DNA from: Acidobacteriota bacterium
GTDB taxonomy: Bacteria; Acidobacteriota; Thermoanaerobaculia; Multivoradales; Multivoraceae
Direction: 5' to 3'
Assembly (NCBI GenBank): GCA_026707325.1
Contig: JAPOXA010000206.1
Span: forward strand, 84,221-148,220
Length of the DNA: 64,000 nt
The notes beneath the pieces were generated by a model. The model ran no database searches. It saw only the letters and a program-made list of their open reading frames with translations, and was not told the DNA's origin. Of the stretch, positions 9,222-18,200 are shown piece after piece. The position numbers and the translations under genes were made by a program. Position 1 is the stretch's first letter. Each line of letters begins with the position of its first letter.

Positions 9222-10079
9222 TCAGGGTGAAGGAGCGATGCTCGAACCCGCCCGGATACCCCAACTGCCATCCAGCTCCGTGACCAGATAGATCGTGTCG
9301 AACGTGTGGATCCCGGCATCGCCCTCGCCGTAGCGCGTGATTCGGACCGCGACGTTCACGCCTCTCGCGCCCACCTGGACCGCCTCCATGGAGTCCGCTT
9401 CGGAACGCTCCCAGCCGAGGCGCTCGGCGAACGCGTCGAAGTCGAACCCCTCCATGTACTCGGCGGCGGACTCTCGGACACTGGCTCTTCCAACTCCCAC
9501 CCGAACGTGCGGGAAGTGGAGGGCCGCGACCATCGCCTCCTCGTCCCGGTCGTTGAAGGCCGCGAGGTAGCGCTCGACGGCAGCGACGGCGGCCGAGGCA
9601 GTCGCCTCGCGATCGTGCCCCGACAGATCGTCGAAGCCGGCCGCGAGCCTGGCCTGAATGCCGATCGAGCCGTCCTTCTCCGTCACCACGTAGAGGACCT
9701 GGTTGCTGAAGATGGCGGAGCCATCCGCTCGAAGCCGCGTGTACCGCCCGGCGACGTGGGCCTGACCTTCTCCAACCTGGACGACGGTTGCCGAATCGAG
9801 CCTGCTCCGATCCCAGCCCGTCGCCAGTACCTGGTCGAAGTCGATGGTCGCCGCGTAGGCGGAGGCGTCGGCGAAGACGCGGCCGCCGACGTCAGCCGTG
9901 GGCCGCACGTGCGGGTACTGGAGAGTCGCGGCGAACGCCGCCGGATCGCGCGTGTTCCACGCCTCCATGAACCGACGAACGGCTTGTCGCGCTTCGTCCT
10001 CGGTCAACGCCGTTGCGGAGCCGCCCCAGGCGACGGGAAGCAGGAGCAGGCAGAGCAGGAAGGGAAGGCGCGCGGACAC
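9222..10079 (-). CDS. Secreted protein with two NTF2-like domains
   Basis: This is a 285-residue protein with a signal peptide (residues 4-24, ending SATA). Two similar halves follow. Each has an N-terminal helix with an AWNTRD or AFNDRD motif, then a strand reading LQYPHVR or LHFPHVR, and ends with a VLYVVTE/TIYLVTE-DGS-GI strand. This is the SnoaL/DUF4440-like NTF2 fold in tandem, from an internal duplication. NTF2-like proteins may be isomerases, binding proteins or immunity factors; nothing fixes which. It is divergent from the sulfatase gene across a 101-base gap that should hold both promoters. Confidence 0.75.
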   Translation of the reverse strand: MSARLPFLLCLLLLPVAWGGSATALTEDEARQAVRRFMEAWNTRDPAAFAATLQYPHVRPTADVGGRVFADASAYAATIDFDQVLATGWDRSRLDSATVVQVGEGQAHVAGRYTRLRADGSAIFSNQVLYVVTEKDGSIGIQARLAAGFDDLSGHDREATASAAVAAVERYLAAFNDRDEEAMVAALHFPHVRVGVGRASVRESAAEYMEGFDFDAFAERLGWERSEADSMEAVQVGARGVNVAVRITRYGEGDAGIHTFDTIYLVTELDGSWGIRAGSSIAPSP

Positions 10080-10180
10080 GGTGAACCGAATCTACCGCGC
10101 CCGCCAATCCTCTTCAGTCGACGGCCGGCAGACTGCAGTCCGGGGGATGGGACGTCCTGAGCCCGCTACCATGATCGGCC

Positions 10181-11725
10181 ATGTCAAGAACTCGACACCA
10201 GACCGTCCCGGTCGCCCGCACGGTCCTCGGGATCTGGCTCGCCGGCGTCGCGGCGGCCTGGGTCCCGGTCTCTGCCCAGCACGACGCCCCGAACGTACTG
10301 TTCGCCATCGCCGACGACTGGGGCTTCCCGCACGCTTCCGCCTACGGCGACCCGGTGGTCGAGACGCCGAGCTTCGACCGCATCGCGAGCGAGGGCGCCC
10401 TGGTCCACCACGCGTATGTCTCGTCACCATCCTGTACGCCGTCGCGGGGGGCGATCCTCACCGGGCAGTGGCACTGGCGGCTCGAGGGCGCGGCGAACCT
10501 GTGGAGCGTCTTCCCCGATCGATTCGAGACGTACCAGGAGTTGCTCAAGGCGGCCGGCTACCGGACGGGCATGACCGGCAAGGGCTGGGGGCCCGGACGC
10601 ACCGAGACGGAGGGCCGGGAACTCGCCGGGAGGCGTTTTGAGAGCTTCGAGCAGTTCCTGGCCGGCCTGGGAGAAGCTCAGCCATTCGCCTTCTGGCTTG
10701 GCACATCCGACCCGCACCGTCCCTTCCGGCCCGGTTCGGGCGAGGAGAGCGGCATGGACCTGGACGCGATCCGGCTTCCCGCCGCCTTTCCCGATCACCC
10801 GGAAACCCGCGGCGACGTGGCGGACTACCACTGGGAGGTGCAGCGCTTCGACGCACTGGTCGGCGACGCACTCGAACTGCTGGATGAGCAGGGTCTCGCG
10901 GAGACCACCATCGTCGTCATGACGAGCGACCACGGGATGCCGTTCCCGCGTTGCAAGAGCAACGTCTACGACTGCGGATCGCGGGTGCCGCTGGCGATCC
11001 GCTGGCCCGAACGACTGGAGGCCGGCGTCGAGGTCGACGCTTTCGTCAGCCTCACGGACCTGGCGCCGACGTTCCTGGAAGCGGCGGGTCTTCCGCGGCC
11101 CGCAGCCATGACCGGGCGCAGCCTGATCGCACTGATCGAGGCCGGCAACGACGAGGCCGCGGTCGAGACGGCAGTCGCGGTCGACGGACGCGACTTCGTG
11201 CTGACCGGCAAGGAGCGGCATGTGCCGGCCCAGGAGGCGCCCGAGGTGGGCGGCTACCCCAGCCGGGCGATCCGCACGCACGACTTCCTCTACATCCGCA
11301 ACTTCCGGCCCGACCGCTGGCCCAACGGCACACCGAACCACGAGCAGGCCGCCTACCCCGGCGCCTGGTACGCCGACACGGACAACGGACCGACCAAGAC
11401 CTACATGATCGACAACCGCGACCGGGACGCCGAGCACCGGCGGCTCTACGATCTGTCCTTCGCCAAGCGGCCCGCGGTCGAGCTCTACGATCTGCGAAGC
11501 GATCCGGACCAGCAGGTCAACGTCGCGGACGATCCGGAGTACGCGGCGACCCGGGACGAGTTGGGCGAGCGGCTGATGGAACGGCTGCGGGAAACCGGCG
11601 ACCCGCGCGCCACCGGCGGCGGCGACGTCTTCGACGCCTACGAGTACCTGGGAGGCGCGCCGCGCCACCCGAGCCTGCCCCGCCTGCGGCCGGGCGCCCT
11701 CCGCCCGCAGGCGGATCAGCCCTGA
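10181..11725 (+). CDS. Secreted sulfatase (N-sulfoglucosamine sulfohydrolase-like)
   Basis: This 514-residue protein has an N-terminal signal peptide (to about residue 32) and a complete sulfatase family S1 domain. Metal-binding Asp45 and Asp46 lie in AIADDWG. The active-site motif S-C-T-P-S-R-G has Cys85 as the residue converted to formylglycine by a FGE. A second metal site is visible as VVMTSDHGMPF. The overall layout resembles heparan-type N-sulfoglucosamine sulfohydrolases (SGSH). It should hydrolyse sulfate esters or sulfamates on polysaccharides outside the cytoplasm. No FGE gene is in the window. It is followed 29 bases later by the racemase gene. Confidence 0.88.
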   Translation: MSRTRHQTVPVARTVLGIWLAGVAAAWVPVSAQHDAPNVLFAIADDWGFPHASAYGDPVVETPSFDRIASEGALVHHAYVSSPSCTPSRGAILTGQWHWRLEGAANLWSVFPDRFETYQELLKAAGYRTGMTGKGWGPGRTETEGRELAGRRFESFEQFLAGLGEAQPFAFWLGTSDPHRPFRPGSGEESGMDLDAIRLPAAFPDHPETRGDVADYHWEVQRFDALVGDALELLDEQGLAETTIVVMTSDHGMPFPRCKSNVYDCGSRVPLAIRWPERLEAGVEVDAFVSLTDLAPTFLEAAGLPRPAAMTGRSLIALIEAGNDEAAVETAVAVDGRDFVLTGKERHVPAQEAPEVGGYPSRAIRTHDFLYIRNFRPDRWPNGTPNHEQAAYPGAWYADTDNGPTKTYMIDNRDRDAEHRRLYDLSFAKRPAVELYDLRSDPDQQVNVADDPEYAATRDELGERLMERLRETGDPRATGGGDVFDAYEYLGGAPRHPSLPRLRPGALRPQADQP

Positions 11726-11754
11726 GCCAGCGAAGATCCGGTCCGGCAACCCGC

Positions 11755-12522
11755 ATGCGGCAGGAGCGGCTGATCGGGATCGTCGGCGGCCTGGGGCCGT
11801 TTGCGCACATCGACTTCGAGCGCAAGCTCCTGGCCGCCGCAAGCGAGGTGATCGGCGCCCGGCGCGACCAGGACTTCCCGCAGTGGGTGCTTTCGAGCAT
11901 CCCGCAGACGCCGGACCGGACGGAGGCCTATTTCGGGGAGGCGGAAGACGCGACGCCGTCGCTGAGTCGGAGCCTGGAGCGGTTGCGAGGCGCCGGGGCC
12001 GACTTCGCGGTCGTCGCCTGCAACACGGCCCATCTGTTCCTGGCGCGGTTGCGGGACGAAAGTCCCCTGCCGATCATCAGCCTGATCGAGGTGACGGCGG
12101 GCGAGGCGGCGCGCATCGCGCCGGGAGGTTCGGTGGGATTGCTTGCCACGTCCGGCACGCTCCGCTCGCGGCTGTACCACGATCCTCTGGAGGCGCGCGG
12201 GCTGCGGGTGGTGAGCCCATTCGACCTGGACGGCGGCGAGACGCTGCAGCGGCGGAACGTGATGGAGCCGATCTACGGGCCCTGGGTCGATGGGCGGCAT
12301 CGGGGAGGCGGGATCAAGACGGACGGCGGGTCGGCGCGAGCGCGGACGCTGCTGGAAGAAGCGGCCGGGCGATTGGTCGCGGACGGAGGCGCCGACGTGC
12401 TGGTGGCGGGATGTACGGAGATTCCGTTGGCGCTCGAAGGGGCGGAGGTTGCCGGGAGACCGTTGCTGGATCCGGCGGCGTTGCTGGCTGCAGCGGCGGT
12501 GCGCTACGCGTACGGGACCTAA
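11755..12522 (+). CDS. Aspartate/glutamate racemase family protein
   Basis: This 255-residue cytoplasmic enzyme belongs to the Asp/Glu/hydantoin racemase family (PF01177). Both catalytic cysteines of the two-base mechanism are present: Cys89 in VVACNTAHLF and Cys220 in VAGCTEIPLAL. The N-terminus IGIVGGLGPFAHIDF matches the aspartate racemase branch rather than MurI. The frame is open far upstream inside the sulfatase gene, but ATG at 11755 fits the family N-terminus exactly. It lies close behind the sulfatase gene and is followed by a strong hairpin, so the two probably form one transcription unit. Confidence 0.88.
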   Translation: MRQERLIGIVGGLGPFAHIDFERKLLAAASEVIGARRDQDFPQWVLSSIPQTPDRTEAYFGEAEDATPSLSRSLERLRGAGADFAVVACNTAHLFLARLRDESPLPIISLIEVTAGEAARIAPGGSVGLLATSGTLRSRLYHDPLEARGLRVVSPFDLDGGETLQRRNVMEPIYGPWVDGRHRGGGIKTDGGSARARTLLEEAAGRLVADGGADVLVAGCTEIPLALEGAEVAGRPLLDPAALLAAAAVRYAYGT

Positions 12523-12534
12523 CCGCTGAACGCG

Positions 12535-12569
12535 GAACCGCCGGCGGCCTTGCGGCGCGCCGGCGGTTC
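12535..12569. terminator. 12-bp perfect hairpin between convergent genes
   Basis: Bases 12535-12546 and 12558-12569 are perfect inverted repeats (GAACCGCCGGCG arm) around an 11-base loop. The hairpin starts 13 bases after the racemase stop and ends 28 bases before the stop of the opposing secreted metalloprotein gene, which fits a bidirectional terminator. There is no clear U-tract on either side. Confidence 0.65.
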
Positions 12570-12596
12570 GCTTGAGCGGACTGACAGGAGGCCTGA

Positions 12597-14075
12597 TCAG
12601 CCGCCGGCGGCTCCGGCAGCGGCGGCCTCGGCCTTCTCCCGCTGCTCGGCCATCTGCTCGAGGAAGGCGTTGGCGGCCTTCGCCTCCTCCATGTCGACGG
12701 CGCCGTCCTTGTTCTGGTCCATCATCTCGAAGTACTGCTTGACCATGCCGGGAGCCTCTTCGAGCTGCATCTTCCCGTCGCGGCTCTCGTCGGAAAAGGC
12801 GACGACCGCCGTCAGGTCCAGGCCGTCGTCACCCTGGAAGGCGCCCCGGCCCTTGTTCTCTTCGTTGATGTAGGACACGAACCCGAAGCTCATCTCGTCC
12901 GTCGTCGGCTCGCCCCAGCGGACCGTCGCGGTCGGGTCCGGGTTGGCCGGGTTGTCCTCGGAATTGTCGAACACCGTGGTCAAAACCAGCTTCGTGCCGG
13001 CCGGCATCTTCTTGCGGTCCTTGTACTTGTAGGTGGTCTGCCAGTTGAAGTCGTAGTTCGGCACGTCGAGCAGGACTTCGTGGCCGCCGTCCGGGTAGTA
13101 GGCCTCGTACTTGGCCGCCTTGCCGCGCAGGTGCATGTGCGGCAGATAACCGACGATCTCGGAGTCCGAGGGGAAGGTCCACTCGGTCTGGATCGTGTAG
13201 TCCGTCGCGCCGGGCGGAACGGCGAAGTCGTACTTGCCCATGTCCGCGTTGAAGACCTCGTACTTCACGTCCTCGTCCTTGTCGTAGAACTTGAGCGCCA
13301 CCGAGGACTGATCCCACACGCCGGTGCCCTCGCCGGGCTCCTTGTGGTAGTGCATCTGCCACTGGAGGTCGCGGCCGGCCTTCAGCACGTCGGCCATGCC
13401 GTCGGTGTGGATCACCGGATCGTTGCCCGGGGCGATGCCGCCAAGACCGGGGACGATGATGTGGTGGACCGCCGAACTGCCGGGCCGGAACTCGATCGCC
13501 TTGACGTAGCGGTCTTCCGGGATCATCTCGTCGGTCACGGTCGTCTTGAAGTAGATGTAGAGATCGTCCACATCGTCCTCGACGAAGTAGGGCTCGTCGA
13601 ACTGGAGGACGAGGTCGGGCTCGCCGATCAGCCAGCCGTCGCTGCTCGGCCAGTCGATCGGCTCCGGGGCGTCAGCCGGATTGCCGGCCGGGGCGCCGGA
13701 CTCGGCCCAGCGGACCAGCAGATCGATCTCTTCCTGGGTCAGCGTGCGCTCGTTCGCGAAGACGCCGTTGTGCTGGGGGGCGGCATCCCACGGAGGCATT
13801 GCCCGCGAAGCGACCTGGCGGGCGATCGAGCGGGCCCACGGCCGCGTCTCTTCGTAGGTCGTCAGCGCCATCGGCGCCACCATGCCGCCGAGGTTGGCGC
13901 CGTTCGGGCGGTGGCAGACCTGGCACTCCTGCTGCAGCACGCGTGCCACGTCGCCGTAGAAAGTGACGGGTTCGGGATCGACCGCTGCCGCCGAGGCGGC
14001 GCCGGCAAGCGCCAATGAGGCGATGGCGCCGAGGGCGATCAGTCGGGTCACGGACGAGATCTGGGGACGGGTCAT
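12597..14075 (-). CDS. Secreted cytochrome c / copper monooxygenase-like / EF-hand protein
   Basis: This 492-residue protein has a signal peptide (residues 10-31). A heme c motif CQVCH is at 51-55 in a short cytochrome-like domain. The central part resembles the copper type II ascorbate-dependent monooxygenase (PHM/DBH) fold: AVHHIIVPG, a QMHYH motif and YLPHMHLRG supply paired histidines like the two copper sites. Near the C-terminus are two EF-hand loops, DESRDGKMQLEE and DQNKDGAVDMEE, followed by an Ala/Glu-rich tail. The start chosen is ATG at 14075, preceded by GGAG at good spacing; 22 codons further upstream lack this. It probably acts in the periplasm or outside. Substrate unknown. Confidence 0.8.
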   Translation of the reverse strand: MTRPQISSVTRLIALGAIASLALAGAASAAAVDPEPVTFYGDVARVLQQECQVCHRPNGANLGGMVAPMALTTYEETRPWARSIARQVASRAMPPWDAAPQHNGVFANERTLTQEEIDLLVRWAESGAPAGNPADAPEPIDWPSSDGWLIGEPDLVLQFDEPYFVEDDVDDLYIYFKTTVTDEMIPEDRYVKAIEFRPGSSAVHHIIVPGLGGIAPGNDPVIHTDGMADVLKAGRDLQWQMHYHKEPGEGTGVWDQSSVALKFYDKDEDVKYEVFNADMGKYDFAVPPGATDYTIQTEWTFPSDSEIVGYLPHMHLRGKAAKYEAYYPDGGHEVLLDVPNYDFNWQTTYKYKDRKKMPAGTKLVLTTVFDNSEDNPANPDPTATVRWGEPTTDEMSFGFVSYINEENKGRGAFQGDDGLDLTAVVAFSDESRDGKMQLEEAPGMVKQYFEMMDQNKDGAVDMEEAKAANAFLEQMAEQREKAEAAAAGAAGG

Positions 14076-14141
14076 TCGAGGTCTCCGTGAGATGGTGTCC
14101 AACAAGGTTGACGGGCGCAGCGCTCCCGCTCTGCGCGACAT

Positions 14142-14147
14142 ACTATA
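14142..14147 (-). promoter_or_regulatory. Possible -10 element for the secreted metalloprotein gene
   Basis: The minus strand reads TATAGT here, in the most AT-rich stretch of the 214-base divergent gap, about 65 bases before the ATG at 14075. No good -35 hexamer is seen 16-18 bases upstream, so this rests on one half of a promoter only. The plus-strand export operon must have its own promoter in the same gap, which I could not place. Confidence 0.25.
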
Positions 14148-14289
14148 CGACTACTCAGTTTACGCGGGTGAGCGCGATCGGGTTTCGCCGCATCGGCAAC
14201 CGATACCGTAGGCGTTGCGCGACAACCGGCTGGCACGAGTAAACCAAGCCCCGCCGACAACCGTATAGACACCCGAGGAGGAGAGCATC

Positions 14290-15276
14290 GTGAGCACGAC
14301 TGTTGACGTGCAGGGTCTTCGGCATGTCTACAAGGGCGGCACGGTCGCCCTCGACGGGGTCGACCTGTCGATCGGCGCGGGCCTGTTCGGCCTGCTGGGG
14401 CCGAACGGCGCCGGCAAGAGCACCCTGATGCGGATCGTCTGCACCCTGCTCAAGCCGAGCGCCGGTTCCGTGACCGTCTTCGGCCACGATGCGGTCGAGG
14501 AACGCCGCGCCGTCCGCGCACACCTGGGCTACCTGCCGCAGGAGTTCGGCGCCTGGCGCCTGCACCGCGTGGAAGAGGTGCTCGACACCCTGGCCGACCT
14601 CTCCGGTCTCGACGATCGCGCCGCGCGCCGCGACCGCGTCGACACCGTGCTCGACAGTGTCGGCCTCGGCGACGTCGCCCATCGCAAGGTGAAGAAGCTC
14701 TCCGGCGGCATGAGGCGGCGCCTGGGCATCGCGCAGGCCCTGATTCACCAGCCCCGCCTGCTCGTGGTCGACGAACCGACCGTCGGCCTGGACCCGGAGG
14801 AGCGCATCCGGTTCCGCCAGTTGATGGCGACCCTGGGGCGCGAGCGGACGATCATCCTCTCGACCCACATCGTCGCCGACCTGGGCACCGGCTGCAACGA
14901 CCTCGCCCTTCTCGACGCCGGCAAGATCGTCTTCCGCGGCTCGCCGACACAGTTGCTCGAACGAGCCGCCGGTCAGGTCTTCGAACTCTCCCTGCCCCTG
15001 TCCGCGCCGCAGCCCGAGGGCGACTTCGAGATCGTCTCACGCACCGACAGCCTGAACGAGGCCACGTACCGCGCCGTCGCCGTGCCGGACGGTGTTCCGG
15101 AAGGTGCCCGGATCGCCGGCTCGCCGACGCTGGAGGAGGGCTACCTCGCCTTCATGGTCGCGCGCGGCCGCGCCGACGCCATCGTGAGCGACGAGCACTT
15201 CGGGGAGCACGACGAGATCGACCTCGCCGAACTCCCGGCCGCGACGGACGCCACCGGAGAGGAGGGACGACCTTGA
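14290..15276 (+). CDS. ABC transporter ATP-binding protein (ABC-2 export type)
   Basis: This is a 328-residue nucleotide-binding protein. Walker A (GPNGAGKST) is at 37-45, Q-loop at YLPQ 81-84, signature LSGGM at 137-141, Walker B LLVVDEP at 157-163 and the switch His at 193. The layout matches CcmA-type ATPases that drive ABC-2 exporters. The C-terminal extension ends with TLEEGYLAFM, which recurs as TLEDGYLWLA at the end of the ABC part of the fused RND-ABC protein downstream. The start is GTG at 14290 behind GAGGAGGAG. It heads the export operon and overlaps the next gene by TTGA. Confidence 0.92.
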   Translation: MSTTVDVQGLRHVYKGGTVALDGVDLSIGAGLFGLLGPNGAGKSTLMRIVCTLLKPSAGSVTVFGHDAVEERRAVRAHLGYLPQEFGAWRLHRVEEVLDTLADLSGLDDRAARRDRVDTVLDSVGLGDVAHRKVKKLSGGMRRRLGIAQALIHQPRLLVVDEPTVGLDPEERIRFRQLMATLGRERTIILSTHIVADLGTGCNDLALLDAGKIVFRGSPTQLLERAAGQVFELSLPLSAPQPEGDFEIVSRTDSLNEATYRAVAVPDGVPEGARIAGSPTLEEGYLAFMVARGRADAIVSDEHFGEHDEIDLAELPAATDATGEEGRP

Positions 15277-18200
15277 TCTCGTTTTCCAACGTCTGGTCGC
15301 TCGCAAGGGCGGAGATGCGCACGATCCGCCGGCTGTTCCGATTCTGGCTGTTCGCGGTCGTTGCGCTCTTCTTCTGCCTGTTCCAGTACGGGTACTTCTG
15401 GGTCATCCATGGCCTGTTCTCCGGTTTCTCGGCCTCCGCCGGCTCCTTCAGCCCCAAGTTCCTGCTCAGCCAGACCGCCCTGTGGCAGACGCTGGTGCTC
15501 GGCGTCGGCGTCGTCTTCCTGGCCTTCGACCTGCGCGCCCGCGACCGGCGCGACCGCGTGATCGAGGTGCTCGACAGCCGGCCCTACACGAACGCCGAAC
15601 TCGTGTTCGGGCGCTTCTTCGGCGCCCTGTTCATGGTCTGGAGCGTGGCGATCGCCGCCATGATCGTCATCCAGGGTTTCGGCCACGCGGGTATCACCTT
15701 CGGCTGGTGGGTCGGCGAACCGGCGATCTGGGGTTCCGTGTGGGCCTACCTCCTGATCGAGGCGCTGCCCGCGCTCGCCGTCTACGTCGCCTTCGTCCAG
15801 GTCGTCTCCCTGGTCACCAACAACCGCCTGATCGCCGCCCTGGCGGGCGTCGGTCTGGCCGTCGGAACCACCTACCTGAGTTTCCAGGTTCCCGTCTACG
15901 TCCTGCCCTCGCTTGCGCTCGGCGGCGGCTTCGTCAGCAGCATCTCCGACCTGGCGCCCCAGATCTGGACCGGCATCAGCCTGCTGAACCGGGGCAGCTT
16001 CGCCCTGCTCGGCGCGGGCCTGCTCGCGACCGCGGTCGCCGTCCATCCGCGTCTCGACGACACGAAGCGGCGGACCTGGGGGATAGCCGGCGGCGCCGGG
16101 CTGCTGGCCGGCGCCGCTCTCATCCTGACGACGGTCACGTCGAGCACGAGCCAGCTCGCCGAGCGCGACGCGTGGCGCGCGGCCCATGAGCAACGTCGTA
16201 CCGAGGCCGTCGTCGACCTCCAGGCGATCCGCGGCTCGGTGGACGTCGAGCGCGGCGGCCGTCTGACCCTGGACCTCGAAGTCCACTTCGTGCCCGCGGA
16301 TGCCTCGGCCCTCCTGTTCAGCCTGAATCCGGGCCTCGAGGTGGACGGAGTCTGGAACGCGAGCGGCACCGCGCTGGACTTCAGCCACGACAACGGCCTG
16401 CTCGACATCGATGCGGTCTCGACGACGACGCCGGGGCAGGGCACAGGCGTCCGGATACGCGCCGGGGGGCGACCCGACCTCCGTTTCGCCTATCTCGACG
16501 CGGCGGTCGACTTCAACAAGATCGAGTGGCAGGACGCCCAGATCGTCATTCTGGGCAACCTGAACGGTTTCACTGAACGCAACTTCGTGGCGCTCCCCGC
16601 CTCTCTCGCGTGGCTCCCGCGCCCCGGCGCAGCGGTCGGCGTCGACGATCCCCGGCAGCGTCCCCGCGACTTCTTCGACCTCGACCTCAAGGTCCGAACC
16701 CCCTCCGGATGGACGGTCGCGGGGCCCGGCAAGGCCCAGCCGAGCAGCGACGGCCAACGCTTCGCGCCGGCTGGCTCGGTGCCCGAGGTCATGCTCGTCG
16801 CCGGCAGATTCGACCGCCGGACAACCGAGATCGAAGGCACGGAGGTCGAACTCCTGTTCCACCCCGGCCACCTGCGGAACGTCGACTTCTTCGCCGACGC
16901 CCGGGCGGAGATCGAAGCCGTGGCCGCCGAGCGCTTTGCCGCCGCGCGCGAAATCGGGTTGCCCTACCCTTACCGTCAACTGACGCTGGTCGAAGTGCCG
17001 TGGACCCTGCGCGCCTACGGTGGCGGCTGGCGCATGGACACCGAGCGGGCCCCGCCCGGCATGCTGCTGCTCAGCGAAAGCGGTCTGCCGACCTCCCGCT
17101 TCGAGTTCCGGTTCCGCAACCCGGAAAGGTACGAGGACCAGGAGGGCGGACTGGCGCAGGCAAAGACCTACGGGTTGCAGCAGTTCTTCCGCACCGACTT
17201 CACCGGCGGCAACGTGGAGGTCGGCGGCGTTCGCAACCTCTTCCTCTACCAGACCGGCGGACGCGGCCCCGAGGCCCTGGCGCTCGAGGCCCTCTGCCAC
17301 AACCTCGTGAACCGGCTCATCAACGGCGGCGAGTCGTACTTCTCGGCCCACCTGTTCGACCGGGAGTTCGGCTGGACGATCGCCAGCGTGATGCAGGGAG
17401 GATTCTCCGGCCAGTTCGCGAGCGGCGGCGGCACGATGGCCAGCGGCATCGTCCAGGCCATCACGGACCGCCCCGGTGTCTGGGACGCGGTGCTCGGCAG
17501 CTCCCTCACCGATCTGGAAACAGAGGAAGATCCGAAGCGCGCCGTGAACGCCCTCTACCTCAAGACCTCCGCCCTGGCCACCGCGATTCTCGACGGCGCC
17601 GGGCGCGAGCGCGCCGCCGCCATGATGGCCAACCTCCTCCGCGACCATCGGGGTTCGACGTTCACGGCGGCCGATCTCGACCGCGCCGCCCAGGAGGCTG
17701 GCGTGGATCTGGCCGGCCTGGTGGGCGACTTCCTGCACCAGACCGATCTGCCGGGTTTCATCGTCTCTCCGGCCGAACTCGAACGGCTGCCCGACGACGA
17801 CCAGGGTGCGCCGCAGTACCAGACGCGCCTGTTCGTCCGCAACGGCGAGGAGGCGCCCGGACTGTTCCGGCTCCGTTACGCGGTGCGCGCCCCGGGCGGC
17901 GCCCGCTGGGATTCGAGCGAACCGGTCCTCATCCCCGGGCATACCAGCGTCGAGTTCGGTCTCGTTACCTCCCGGCCGCCGGGAACGATGCTCGCGTCGC
18001 CGTACCTCTCCCTGAACCGGCGAGAGTTCCCCGTCGAACTGCCACGGGTCGACAACGACACGATCACGGACAGCGAACCGCTGCGCGGCACCCGGCCGGC
18101 CGGCTGGATGCCGGCGTTCCTCGACACCGGTACGGACACGATCGTCGTCGACGATCTGGACCCCGGTTTCTCGGTGGCGACGGACGAGGCCGAAGCCGGG

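Noticed and set aside
10131..10140. 10-bp palindrome GACTGCAGTC in the gap between the NTF2-like and sulfatase genes
   Set aside because: Too short to separate from chance, and no second copy is seen nearby.
14107..14147. Plus-strand TTGACG followed by CATACT as a promoter for the export operon
   Set aside because: The spacing of about 25 bases is far beyond the 16-18 of a normal promoter.
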